Source: Bacteroidota bacterium
GTDB taxonomy: Bacteria > Bacteroidota > Bacteroidia > Cytophagales > Cyclobacteriaceae
Length of the DNA stretch: 14,525 nt
NCBI GenBank assembly: GCA_023417955.1
Contig: JAEZDW010000279.1
Span: forward strand, 1 to 14,525
Reading direction: 5' to 3'
The notes under the pieces are model-generated. The model was not told the DNA's origin. It saw only the letters and a list, made by a program, of their open reading frames with translations, and made no database searches. The translations under genes were made by a program, and so were the position numbers. Shown one piece after another: positions 7,295-14,525 of the stretch. The number at the start of each line of letters is the position of its first letter. Position 1 is the stretch's first letter.

Positions 7295-7735
7295 CTACCC
7301 CTTTTTGCCTCCGAGCGCGTTGATCGCTGCTGCCGCGATAAGTCCACCAGCTACATAGTAGAGAACTGTCATCACCTGGGTGCGTGTCGTAAGATTCGTA
7401 GGCCGTTCATCCAGTCCCATAGGCTTCGGCAGCGCAACGGCACCAATACCGGCTCCAAATCCCAATAACGCCCCGCGAATCAACGTGCGTTGCGGGGAGG
7501 CTCCATCGGCAAGTCCGTAATAGAATGAATTGCTCACAAGGTCTCCAACCAGAGTAACCGGAAACAGGTTCTTCATCACAGGTGACGATGCAGGCGATTT
7601 AACCAGTTTTGCAGCAGCATTCATTCCGAGAAGATCAAGACGCGGAGCTTTCTTGTCTACCAGGGCAATGCCTTCATTTATCAAAGTGAGTGCACATGCG
7701 CCTGCAAGTCCACCAACAGCAGATTTCAGATTCAT
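7295..7735 (-). CDS. Small hypothetical membrane protein
   Basis: I do not recognise this 146-residue protein. It is rich in Ala, Gly and Leu, with hydrophobic stretches near the N-terminus (about 5-22), in the middle (about 81-100, preceded by the VGDLVSNSFYYGL segment) and at the C-terminus (about 122-140), ending in a GGKKG tail. This suggests a small inner-membrane protein with two to four spans. The ATG at 7735 is chosen; an in-frame TTG at 7753 would add six residues. It lies 50 bp upstream of the response regulator gene on the same strand, and the two may share a transcript. The upstream side faces the divergent 82-residue gene, with an inverted repeat in the spacer. Confidence 0.75.
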   Translation of the reverse strand: MNLKSAVGGLAGACALTLINEGIALVDKKAPRLDLLGMNAAAKLVKSPASSPVMKNLFPVTLVGDLVSNSFYYGLADGASPQRTLIRGALLGFGAGIGAVALPKPMGLDERPTNLTTRTQVMTVLYYVAGGLIAAAAINALGGKKG

Positions 7736-7737
7736 AC

Positions 7738-7754
7738 GTTGAAATAAGTTCAAC
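7738..7754. repeat. Short inverted repeat in divergent spacer
   Basis: GTTGAA-ATAAG-TTCAAC is a perfect 6-bp dyad with a 5-bp spacer, placed immediately upstream of the ATG at 7735 and between two divergent genes. It could be an operator half-site pair or a hairpin in the 5' leader, but its short length allows chance. Confidence 0.25.
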
Positions 7755-7827
7755 CTGGAAACCTGAAAAATGGGTGCCAGTTCAGCAGACAGGCATCACA
7801 TTTTTGCGGGTAGCTGAAAAAGACAAT

Positions 7828-8076
7828 ATGGATCTACTGGCACGCGTCGATGCATTAATCGAGAACTATAAAAAGGAACATCGCGGCGAGCCACCGCTCT
7901 ACCTGGTCGTTTCACCGGATGAAAGCGTAGCTGTCCGCGAAGAGGTTCGCAAGAAGGAGAATGCGCCCGACATCGCGGTTGTATCAACCTATAAAGACGT
8001 GAGGATCGCTGAACATCCTTCAATGCTCAATGGAAAAATGTACGTGAGCAATGAGCTTCCCGAGACCGGCTCATGA
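7828..8076 (+). CDS. Small hypothetical protein, 82 residues
   Basis: The predicted product is soluble and highly charged (KKEHRGE, REEVRKKE), starts MDLLARVDALIENY and has one alternating hydrophobic strand (LYLVVS). No family is recognised. ATG at 7828 is used; the frame stays open upstream, but that part overlaps the divergent gene and carries no good start. The gene's TGA overlaps the stop of the convergent kinase gene: the palindrome TCATGA at 8071-8076 provides both stop codons. The protein-like composition and the neat fit between neighbours favour a real gene. Confidence 0.6.
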   Translation: MDLLARVDALIENYKKEHRGEPPLYLVVSPDESVAVREEVRKKENAPDIAVVSTYKDVRIAEHPSMLNGKMYVSNELPETGS

Positions 8077-11000
8077 GGCGGATAATGGCCCATCCTTTGC
8101 CAGCGGCAGTTCAATGTAGAATACCGATCCTTTGCCCAGTTCTGTTGTGAACCAGATCCGGCCTTTCATGTGTTCAATCGCCTGACGGGCAATAGCGAGT
8201 CCAAGGCCCGAACCGGATTTTTTGGTTGTGAAGTGAGGGGTGAAAATACTTCCTGCGACATCCGGCTCAATTCCCCGACCATTGTCCTGAAAGGTAATCG
8301 TCAAGCGTTCTGCCTTCGTTGTCGCCTTCACATCAACTTTGATCACGTCACCGGGTACCGCCGACTGAAAAGCATTCAATATAATGTTGCTGAATGTTCT
8401 TCCAAGAAGTTGTTCATCTCCGTGTATCCAAATTTCACCTGGGGAGACGTCGAGACGAAGTTCGCCTTCATGGCTGTGGAGATCAACAATACGTCGCAAC
8501 AGCGCCGTTATTTCAAGCGGCTTCATAACGGGCTCCGGCATTTTTGCAAAGGCGCTGAATGAAGAAGCGATATCATTCAATGTATGGACTTGTGCCAGCA
8601 GTGAAGCCACAGCTTTTTGAACCTTTTCGGGTCCCGCTTTCCCGTTTTCAATCGACCGCTCAAGTTGCTGTAGTGTGAGCTTCATGGGCGTCAGCGGATT
8701 CTTGATTTCGTGCGCAACCTGCTGGGCCATTTCGCGCCAGGCGCTTTCACGCTGTGTCTGCTCAAGTTCAGCTTTACTTTCACTGAGCGAGTACAACATT
8801 TGGTTGTACTCTTTAACCATTAATCCAATCTCGTCGTCGCTCTTCCAAACGAGGGGTTGATTGGTCTTTGTCAATGATGTCCTTCGCAACGATTGCGTAA
8901 TAAAGGTTAACGGGAATGTCAACCATCGTGTAACGAAATACGAAAGCGCCACCAGAATCACGAAGACAAGTGCAAAAATATTCAGGATATTCGCCAGTAT
9001 ACCAATCTGATTTTTCTCGTAGGAGTAGACCGATTGAAAGAACGGAACGCCCACAATTCCGATAACTGCCCCGCTCGTTGGGGCCTTGAGCGCTGCATAC
9101 GCGGAATAATACTCAAGCCTGCCCAACTTCTCGACCTCGATAAACAAATCATCACCATTTTTTATCCTTCTGAATGCGGATGGATTCAAATAACCGGAAA
9201 GCAAATTATTCTCGAAAATGAGGGGTTGACTTGTCCCGAGTAGCGTACCGTTTATATAATAAATGTTAGCATCAAGGTTTGCCAATGCGGCCAGATCAGT
9301 CAGGTCGTTGGCAAAGCTGCTCATTGGTTCAAAGGACGTAACAAGACTTCGGTGAAGTTGGGAAGCAATCTGTTCACTGAACCGTCGCGTGCGTGAAAGA
9401 TATTCCTGATACATCTGATTTTCTGACGATTTGTTTGTCACGCGTAAACTCATAACGCTTACAATCACGAGTGGCAGGAAGAAGGCAAGGTTAAGGAACA
9501 GCTGAATGCGTGCCGCGAAATATAGCTTTCCTCCTTGCCAGTAACTTATCATGCTTTGAAGGAAGATAAAAATCAGAATTGTACTCAATCCGATTACAAG
9601 GAGAAACGAAAAGTTGGCAATGATGTACGCCACCGGAGTTGCTTGCGAAGAAACAATGGCGATTCGTCCCGCATCATCCTCTTCAGCCACGTGATCGAAA
9701 CCATTCCGAGTAATTCCTGTCGTGTGCAGGGCAGGATCGCCGAACCACGATGTGTTAAACATTCCCTGGTAATTGAACGATCCCGAACTAAATAACAACC
9801 GGTTGCCGGTGTACACGGCATAGTTGAGTTCCTGCGTTCTGAAGCTTTCCAGAAACCGGTTATCAACGAGAAGTTCGGGATAAACGCTTTCCGGAATAAC
9901 CTTTTTTAGCGACAGCTCGATCACGACATAACCTGCAAGCGAACGCATCCACGTTACCGGGATAGCAACCAGGTACCGTTGGGAGACATCTTCGGCTGGA
10001 TTGCTCAAAAAATGTACGCCTTCATAGTCTGTTTTTGTTCCCTGGCTTCCGTATCGCGCCAACAGCCTGCCAAGCGTTCGATCAGGATGATTATCCGAGC
10101 TCTCACCAATGGCATTGAATGTAAAAATCTCGATATCATACTTATTGAAATAGCTCGGTATAAAAACCTGCCTCACCTTTTGCTTGACGGCGTCTTTCGA
10201 AAGAAATGGTGTCGCTACCCGACTTTGGATGAAAACGTCAGCTGCAACTTTCTCAGAAAGGTCCCGAAGCAAATATTCAGCAAAGTAGTCGCGTTCAACC
10301 AGGTAGTTCGAACCGAACCTGAACATATTGGCGATCTTCTCCTGTCTCGCAAAATGATGCATCGCAAACGCTGCGTTCACCGACATAAAGAAAATGCAAA
10401 CGAAGAAATAGGTGAAGGTAGTGAAGCTTAGTTTACGAAGACTTGCCGTGAGATCAAGGGCATAAACAACGAGAAAATAAAGAACGGTAACAACGACTGT
10501 CGGAAGGAAAATCTGTCCGGAGAAATTGTTCACCAGGAAAAACACGACTGAACCAAATAGAAAAGAAACGAGTATACGACCTCTGTTTCCGTCGCCGATC
10601 AGGATCCGGATAAAACAATGTGAAAAGAAAAAAGTACATAAACCGGCGAGTGCTACTGCTATAAGGGCTGCTATCCGCATGCCACTGAATTCAAGCGATT
10701 CAGAAATGCCCAACGCCAGCGAGGAATTATTGTAGATTGTTTGGACAACTACAAAGGGAAAGAGCATCGCAAAGAAGATAAGCGTGGCTGAAAAGAAAGA
10801 CAAAAGCCACCTGGCCCACGACGCTGACAGATGTCGAAGCAACCTGAATCGAAAGAAGTTTCTAAAGAGATAAAAGCACAAAAAAAACAAAGCAACCTCG
10901 TTGATCAGTAAATCTCCCAGCGACGCGTTAAGCCGTGACGCCGCAAACTGCAACGGATCAAACAAATTGCTTTCAACAAATGACCGTGGAAACTCCAATG

Positions 11001-11730
11001 CGGTCATTAGAAACCGTACTACCAGTAACAGTCCCAGAAAGATCACAAATACGAGATCTGGATAGAGATACCTTTGCAGCAATTCAAAACACAGAACAAG
11101 CAGTGTAATCACGGCAAGCCAGATGAACACAACAGCAAGCAAACCTAAAGGTTCATTTGTTGCCGATGCAGAAAGGAAGGTTACCTTGAAAGGGCAGTTG
11201 TCTGATACACAAACGGGAATCCCATCTGCAGCACTCGGGTCGTGAATGCTGACTCGCTCATTTCGGAACACATTTTCGTTTCGCTGTGGTTCAAGGTAGT
11301 GATTGGTGATTTGATACCGTCTGTACAGTGGCATAATGCCGACGACGAACGTATTGTTGTCGACGATCCATTTGCGCGCGAGATAGTCGCTGTTCCCATC
11401 TCTGAGCAGGCGCACCGTGAAAGTTTCTGTCATGGCGCTTGCCCTGGGAACGAATAAGTGGTCGTTCCAGCTCGTTAGCCGGTAATTGTTGAATATATAG
11501 AATGAATACGGCGCAGAAGGGGGAACTTCCCTGACGCCAGAATTCTTGAGTTCACTGATGATTCCTGCAGCGTAGTGATCCATTTGCTGCAACTCCTTTT
11601 CAAGGGCGAGCGAAATGCGGGAGACTTTATCAGAAGCCGAACGCGGACGGCTCGTAACATACAGGGTAATAAGTCCCGAGGCGAGAAAAACAACGAATAG
11701 GATAACATAGATTCGGATCCGTGCTCTCAC
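8071..11730 (-). CDS. Large NtrY-like sensor histidine kinase with HAMP domain
   Basis: This 1219-residue membrane kinase has a span at 7-25 and a periplasmic region at 26-195 that contains a CX4C pair (C174, C179). A cluster of about eight spans (197-455) follows, then a second periplasmic region (about 456-700), two spans (701-727, 742-762), a third periplasmic sensor region (763-908), a span at 909-932 and HAMP at about 933-985. The catalytic core follows: H-box AHEIKNPLTP with phosphoacceptor H1007, N-box around N1115/N1119, DNGRG at 1149-1153, F-box FTPHFTTK at 1163-1170 and GSGLGL at 1173-1178. The core is complete, so activity is expected. It resembles NtrY-type kinases that act on sigma-54-dependent regulators, but no such regulator is in the window. 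The start is GTG; no nearby ATG fits. It lies 69 bp after the DUF983 gene on the same strand, so it may be read through from the oxidase cluster. Confidence 0.93.
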   Translation of the reverse strand: MRARIRIYVILFVVFLASGLITLYVTSRPRSASDKVSRISLALEKELQQMDHYAAGIISELKNSGVREVPPSAPYSFYIFNNYRLTSWNDHLFVPRASAMTETFTVRLLRDGNSDYLARKWIVDNNTFVVGIMPLYRRYQITNHYLEPQRNENVFRNERVSIHDPSAADGIPVCVSDNCPFKVTFLSASATNEPLGLLAVVFIWLAVITLLVLCFELLQRYLYPDLVFVIFLGLLLVVRFLMTALEFPRSFVESNLFDPLQFAASRLNASLGDLLINEVALFFLCFYLFRNFFRFRLLRHLSASWARWLLSFFSATLIFFAMLFPFVVVQTIYNNSSLALGISESLEFSGMRIAALIAVALAGLCTFFFSHCFIRILIGDGNRGRILVSFLFGSVVFFLVNNFSGQIFLPTVVVTVLYFLVVYALDLTASLRKLSFTTFTYFFVCIFFMSVNAAFAMHHFARQEKIANMFRFGSNYLVERDYFAEYLLRDLSEKVAADVFIQSRVATPFLSKDAVKQKVRQVFIPSYFNKYDIEIFTFNAIGESSDNHPDRTLGRLLARYGSQGTKTDYEGVHFLSNPAEDVSQRYLVAIPVTWMRSLAGYVVIELSLKKVIPESVYPELLVDNRFLESFRTQELNYAVYTGNRLLFSSGSFNYQGMFNTSWFGDPALHTTGITRNGFDHVAEEDDAGRIAIVSSQATPVAYIIANFSFLLVIGLSTILIFIFLQSMISYWQGGKLYFAARIQLFLNLAFFLPLVIVSVMSLRVTNKSSENQMYQEYLSRTRRFSEQIASQLHRSLVTSFEPMSSFANDLTDLAALANLDANIYYINGTLLGTSQPLIFENNLLSGYLNPSAFRRIKNGDDLFIEVEKLGRLEYYSAYAALKAPTSGAVIGIVGVPFFQSVYSYEKNQIGILANILNIFALVFVILVALSYFVTRWLTFPLTFITQSLRRTSLTKTNQPLVWKSDDEIGLMVKEYNQMLYSLSESKAELEQTQRESAWREMAQQVAHEIKNPLTPMKLTLQQLERSIENGKAGPEKVQKAVASLLAQVHTLNDIASSFSAFAKMPEPVMKPLEITALLRRIVDLHSHEGELRLDVSPGEIWIHGDEQLLGRTFSNIILNAFQSAVPGDVIKVDVKATTKAERLTITFQDNGRGIEPDVAGSIFTPHFTTKKSGSGLGLAIARQAIEHMKGRIWFTTELGKGSVFYIELPLAKDGPLSAS

Positions 11731-11799
11731 TTGCGGTGCGTTAGATGGCAGACCGTTAAAGTTAGCAAAGATTGTGCAAAACGGGAATGCGGAAGATGG

Positions 11800-12180
11800 T
11801 TACGGCTCGGGCTTCCGTTTTTGTTTCAGGCCACCGAAAAGGTAGAGGTAAACAATGCGCGAATAGCGGTAATTGAGGGGGGCAAGCAAAAACAAGATGC
11901 CGATGATGATTCCGATCATCAACCATTCGCCCATGTCGGTGAATTGATAAAACAAAATAGCCAGGATAGTGAGCAGACCGACGGTGAAGCCATAGCTCAC
12001 GTACATCGCGCCCTGATAGAAGCCGGGTTCGGGTTCAAGCCTCACACCACAGTGCGGACATTCGTGATTCATAATACTGAATCGGCGGAGGTTAGACGCA
12101 GGGTATTGAAAAATATCACCCTGCCGGCATCGGGGGCACTTCCCCTTAACCAGCGCTGCCAGATACGTTCTTTCGGGCAT
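11800..12180 (-). CDS. DUF983 zinc-ribbon membrane protein
   Basis: The 126-residue protein has an N-terminal zinc ribbon formed by CPRC (C15, C18) and CPHC (C41, C44), followed by two membrane spans (about 60-80 and 86-102) and a short basic tail. This is the DUF983 (COG5349) layout. The family often sits near cytochrome oxidase genes in Bacteroidota and alphaproteobacteria and is presumed to aid oxidase biogenesis, but its biochemical role is not established. The ATG start lies inside the upstream gene (35-nt overlap), which suggests translational coupling. The ribbon faces the cytoplasm if the usual topology holds. Confidence 0.9.
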   Translation of the reverse strand: MPERTYLAALVKGKCPRCRQGDIFQYPASNLRRFSIMNHECPHCGVRLEPEPGFYQGAMYVSYGFTVGLLTILAILFYQFTDMGEWLMIGIIIGILFLLAPLNYRYSRIVYLYLFGGLKQKRKPEP

Positions 12181-12394
12181 TCCTGCTTGATTTATACCAC
12201 AAATAAATTAGGATACCTGCAGCAAGATAGGGCATGGACAACAGGTACAAAATACCTGTATTAATTCCCGCACCGATTCCGGGGCTGCCGTTTGAATAAT
12301 TGTTCTCAAGCGTCGACCGGCACATGGCACATTGGGCCATGACCTCTCCGGCGCTGACGACGAACCATATTATCAATGTCAGGACTACTCGCAT
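12146..12394 (-). CDS. Small membrane protein with CxxC, oxidase-cluster associated
   Basis: The 82-residue product has a signal-like or membrane-anchoring N-terminus (1-20), then QCAMCRSTLENNY with a CxxC pair (C22, C25), a glycine-rich linker and a second membrane span (about 46-66). This CAMC-containing small protein type accompanies cytochrome c oxidase clusters of Bacteroidota, usually annotated hypothetical. The pair would lie on the periplasmic face, where it could bind copper or heme or take part in thiol chemistry during oxidase assembly; that is inference. No lipobox precedes C22 (residue -1 is Gln). It starts 3 bp after the DUF420 stop and overlaps the DUF983 gene by 35 nt. Confidence 0.82.
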   Translation of the reverse strand: MRVVLTLIIWFVVSAGEVMAQCAMCRSTLENNYSNGSPGIGAGINTGILYLLSMPYLAAGILIYLWYKSSRNARKNVSGSAG

Positions 12395-12397
12395 AAC

Positions 12398-12937
12398 TCA
12401 ATTTACGTAATATGGACTGATCATGATATAAACCACCACTCCTGTCACGGCAACATAGAGCCACAAGGGAAATGCGTACTTCGCCAGTTTCTTGTGGCGT
12501 TCATAATTGCCAGCCAGGCCACGAGCGAAGGTAAAAAGTACTATCGGAATTATAATTACCGACAGTACGATATGCGTGATCAAAATAAAGAAGTAGGCAT
12601 ACCGAATGCTGCCGGTTCCACCAAACGCCGTTGAATCGCTTGTCATGTGATAGGCAACATACATGAGCAGGAACGCTGCGGACAGCCCCAGGCAGACTTT
12701 AATCAGCGTTTCATGCAGTTTCCGCCTGCCGTTCTTTATTGCAACCACGGCTGTTGTCAGCAGTAGTGCAGTAAGTCCGTTGATCGTGGCATAAATCGGC
12801 GGGAGAAACGACAGATCATAACCGGGAATTTTTACCCGGAACAAAACAGCCACACCCAGGGGCAGGATTATAGAAAGCCCGATAATCAGTTTCTTGTAGG
12901 GCTCGCCCTTTCGCTCCGTATGCAGTGCAGACTCCAT
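12398..12937 (-). CDS. DUF420 integral membrane protein (CtaM-like)
   Basis: The 179-residue protein has about five membrane spans and four histidines in the places expected for DUF420 (COG2322): H75 in KLHETL, H97 in VAYH, H122 in THIVLS and H148 in ERHKK. The Gram-positive CtaM proteins, which I recall as DUF420 members, are needed for assembly of aa3-type oxidase, and the same role is likely here given the neighbours. The histidines could bind heme or copper; this is inferred. ATG at 12937 is chosen, one base after the upstream stop; an in-frame TTG at 12952 would overlap the upstream gene. Spacing of 1 bp upstream and 3 bp downstream indicates an operon. Confidence 0.9.
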   Translation of the reverse strand: MESALHTERKGEPYKKLIIGLSIILPLGVAVLFRVKIPGYDLSFLPPIYATINGLTALLLTTAVVAIKNGRRKLHETLIKVCLGLSAAFLLMYVAYHMTSDSTAFGGTGSIRYAYFFILITHIVLSVIIIPIVLFTFARGLAGNYERHKKLAKYAFPLWLYVAVTGVVVYIMISPYYVN

Positions 12938-12938
12938 A

Positions 12939-13421
12939 TCAGTATTTCTCAATCAGGATAGCAATTTCGGTAATCAGCCTGTCAATTTCGTCGCGTTCGC
13001 GCGAATTATACTGGCCGCGGATCACTCCGCTACTATCAACCAGTACCACGTTAAAAGGTTCCTCAAGCAGGAAAATACATTTCCTGAAAAATGATTCGCG
13101 GTCAGGGTCTAGTCGCAACGAAGCCACCGGATCTTTTTTATAGCGCTCATTTACCCTGGCAAATATTTTCTCCGTACCAACATCAGCAAAATACACATAC
13201 GCAGCGCGGGCATCGCCCATACCAATTCGCTGTAACACGGAATCTGTTACGTGATACGGCAAGTTGTAATCAACACCGCATTCAGATGCGCCAGACGCAA
13301 CCTCTTCAACAAACATGTGAGGTACGTCAAACCTGTTCTTTCCAAACATCTTCAGGAAAATGAAGATACAGGAAGGAAATATGAGCGCAATAAGCAGGAT
13401 CAGTACCTGACGTGATTTCAT
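12939..13421 (-). CDS. SCO1/SenC-like protein lacking the copper ligands
   Basis: The 160-residue protein has an N-terminal membrane anchor (about 5-24), a FGKNRFDVP segment and a C-terminal half reading VVLVDSSGVIRGQY (125-138) then DEIDRLITEI, which matches the end of SCO-type thioredoxin folds. SCO proteins normally deliver copper to subunit II of the oxidase through a CxxxC pair and a distal histidine. Here there is no CxxxC: the only cysteines are C18 in the anchor, C48 and C115. The position of the usual histidine before VLVD is EPFN. The protein is also shorter than a normal SCO (about 200 residues or more). It occupies the usual SCO slot between subunit IV and DUF420, so descent from SCO is likely, but copper transfer by the known mechanism is not. 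Start ATG. Confidence 0.72.
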   Translation of the reverse strand: MKSRQVLILLIALIFPSCIFIFLKMFGKNRFDVPHMFVEEVASGASECGVDYNLPYHVTDSVLQRIGMGDARAAYVYFADVGTEKIFARVNERYKKDPVASLRLDPDRESFFRKCIFLLEEPFNVVLVDSSGVIRGQYNSRERDEIDRLITEIAILIEKY

Positions 13422-13449
13422 GTTTTGTAAATGAGTCGATTCAAAAAGT

Positions 13450-13480
13450 AAAGAGGCTTAAGTATTCCTTAAGCCTCTTT
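13450..13480 (-). terminator. Intrinsic-terminator-like hairpin inside the oxidase cluster
   Basis: A perfect 13-bp inverted repeat AAAGAGGCTTAAG / CTTAAGCCTCTTT with a 5-nt loop begins 26 bp after the stop of the subunit IV gene in the direction of transcription. Read leftward, it is followed by TACTTTTTG, a U-rich tail. This is the strongest stem in the window. Only 28 bp separate it from the start of the SCO-like gene, leaving little room for a new promoter, so it may be a partial terminator that lowers expression of the assembly genes or a transcript 3'-end stabiliser. Confidence 0.85.
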
Positions 13481-13506
13481 GTTTCGTTATCAGAGAACAA
13501 AGTTTA

Positions 13507-13842
13507 TTAGCCGTTACCAACTGATTCCCCGATCGACATTCCTTCATAGATAAATGCGACCAGCATCCAAATGATAAATACAAGAGGTATCAGTATAGAC
13601 CAGAAAAGGACTTTTACTTCATAACGCAAGTGCATGAATTCACCCACGATATAGGCAGCCTTTACAATAGTGAGCAAGATGAATATGGTGGTTTTCGAAA
13701 CTCCTGCATCCATCGTAAACGCAATGATAAATTCGATGATAGTTACGAAGAGCAGGATTCCGGCTACCGTCCAGAGTTTCTTGATCTTTGCCTTATCTGG
13801 AGGTAACACATTTACAGGTGCATGTTCTTCAATATGTGCCAT
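13507..13842 (-). CDS. Heme-copper (cytochrome c) oxidase subunit IV, prokaryotic type
   Basis: The 111-residue protein has three membrane spans (about 24-43, 50-69, 78-99) and the family segment YIVGEFMHLRYE at 64-75, as in small prokaryotic subunit IV (CyoD/COX4-type) proteins. It is a non-catalytic subunit of the terminal oxidase in the inner membrane, thought to stabilise the complex. A hydrophilic N-terminus with His and Glu precedes the first span. It is 26 bp downstream of the subunit III gene, confirming the operon. Start ATG. Confidence 0.93.
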   Translation of the reverse strand: MAHIEEHAPVNVLPPDKAKIKKLWTVAGILLFVTIIEFIIAFTMDAGVSKTTIFILLTIVKAAYIVGEFMHLRYEVKVLFWSILIPLVFIIWMLVAFIYEGMSIGESVGNG

Positions 13843-13868
13843 TATCTAGATCGTTAACGTGTTTTAAA

Positions 13869-14525
13869 TTATACCAGATAGAAGAATGTAAATACGAATA
13901 CCCAGACGAGATCCACAAAGTGCCAGTACAGTCCGACTTTCTCGACCATTTCATAGTGCCCCCGGCGTTCGTACACCCCCATAACGGTGTTATAGTAGAT
14001 GAGGAAGTTCAGGCAGACACCACTGAATACGTGGAACCCGTGAAATCCTGTGATGAAAAAGAAGAATGCCGCGAAATCAGGAGGTCCATATTGGTTCATG
14101 GAGAGCGACGCTCCAAAGTACTTCGTACCTTCCGCCACGGCACTGCCTTCGTGCGTGCCGTGAATAAAGTGTGTCCATTCCCATGCCTGGCAGCCAAGGA
14201 ATGTAAGACCACCCAGGATTGTCCAGAGCATCCATTTTTCAACGGCGGCGCGATCCATGCGATGGCCGGCCTCAACGGCCAATACCATTGTTACCGAACT
14301 CATGATGAGAATAAACGTCATGATACCAACGAACACGAGCGGGTATCCGCCACCATGTACGAAGGGGATCGCGTCAAAAACTTTTTCCGGAATTGGCCAA
14401 TACTCTGGTGAGAACACGAAATCCGCTACCGGACCTGTATATGCTTCGTGAGCAGAGCGCACCAGACCATAGGTGATCAACAATGCTGAGAAAGTGAAAG
14501 CATCGGACAGGAGAAAGAACCACAT
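13869..14525 (-). CDS. Cytochrome c oxidase subunit III (5' end cut by window edge)
   Basis: 218 residues are visible to the TAA stop; the Met at the window edge is probably internal, because the first membrane span of subunit III usually has residues in front of MWFFLLSDAF. Five spans can be seen, with the conserved CQAWEW (E116 of the visible part), FHGFHVFSGV (H162, H165) and LYWHFVDLVWVFVF near the end (W201, H202, D205). A hydrophilic insert (about 25-60) after the first span is longer than in short forms of the family. Subunit III is an integral part of aa3-type oxidases and supports proton uptake and stability. Subunits I and II would lie further to the right, outside the window. Confidence 0.96.
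   Translation of the reverse strand: MWFFLLSDAFTFSALLITYGLVRSAHEAYTGPVADFVFSPEYWPIPEKVFDAIPFVHGGGYPLVFVGIMTFILIMSSVTMVLAVEAGHRMDRAAVEKWMLWTILGGLTFLGCQAWEWTHFIHGTHEGSAVAEGTKYFGASLSMNQYGPPDFAAFFFFITGFHGFHVFSGVCLNFLIYYNTVMGVYERRGHYEMVEKVGLYWHFVDLVWVFVFTFFYLV

Noticed and set aside
6762..11730. The Rcp1-like response regulator as the cognate partner of the NtrY-like kinase
   Set aside because: They are separated by two unrelated genes, one of them on the opposite strand, and NtrY-type kinases usually work with NtrC-type regulators; no direct evidence for pairing.
12332..12634. Long + strand frames inside the oxidase cluster
   Set aside because: They lie opposite well-supported minus-strand membrane protein genes and show no recognisable protein features.

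Overview
The window looks like chromosomal DNA of a Bacteroidota member, most likely of the Cytophagales type. This is inferred from gene content: a DUF3667 membrane protein, an RskA-type anti-sigma factor, an Rcp1-like response regulator, and the compact set of cytochrome oxidase subunit III, subunit IV, SCO-like protein, DUF420 and DUF983 that is usual in this phylum. I see no rRNA, tRNA, CRISPR array, insertion sequence, phage gene or attachment site. Genes are tightly packed; the longest gene-free stretches are about 230 bp (5030-5261) and 220 bp (1461-1680).

Layout from left to right. (1) 1-2205: the 3' part of a DUF3667 membrane protein on +, converging on an RskA-like anti-sigma factor on - that has no sigma-factor gene beside it; upstream of that, on the same strand, lies lspA (signal peptidase II). 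(2) 2308-3042 (-): a signal-peptide-bearing subclass B1 metallo-beta-lactamase with all metal ligands present. (3) 3163-6338 (+): a possible carbohydrate-related run of an SDR oxidoreductase, a secreted GH20-like glycosidase and a secreted Gfo/Idh/MocA-family protein, followed by a small DUF202 (YidH) membrane protein at 6375-6752. (4) 6762-7735 (-): a single-domain response regulator and a small membrane protein of unknown function, then a divergent 82-residue hypothetical protein on + (7828-8076). (5) 8071-14525 (-), transcribed right to left: heme-copper oxidase subunit III (cut by the window edge), subunit IV, a strong intrinsic-terminator-like hairpin, a SCO-like protein without copper ligands, a DUF420 protein, an 82-residue CxxC membrane protein, a DUF983 protein, and a 1219-residue NtrY-like sensor histidine kinase.

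How they fit together. The right half is the distal part of a terminal-oxidase operon: two structural subunits followed by small membrane proteins that probably help assemble the enzyme, with a very large multi-membrane-span kinase in the same orientation 69 bp downstream. The middle + strand module suggests periplasmic sugar processing: a glycosidase, and an NAD-fold enzyme that may be a glycosidase or an oxidoreductase. The most noteworthy points are the ligand-less SCO homologue, the hairpin inside the oxidase cluster, the sensor kinase with a periplasmic cysteine pair beside respiratory genes, the two adjacent exported carbohydrate enzymes, the B1 beta-lactamase and the partnerless anti-sigma factor. 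I did not find convincing evidence for a wholly new multi-gene system.
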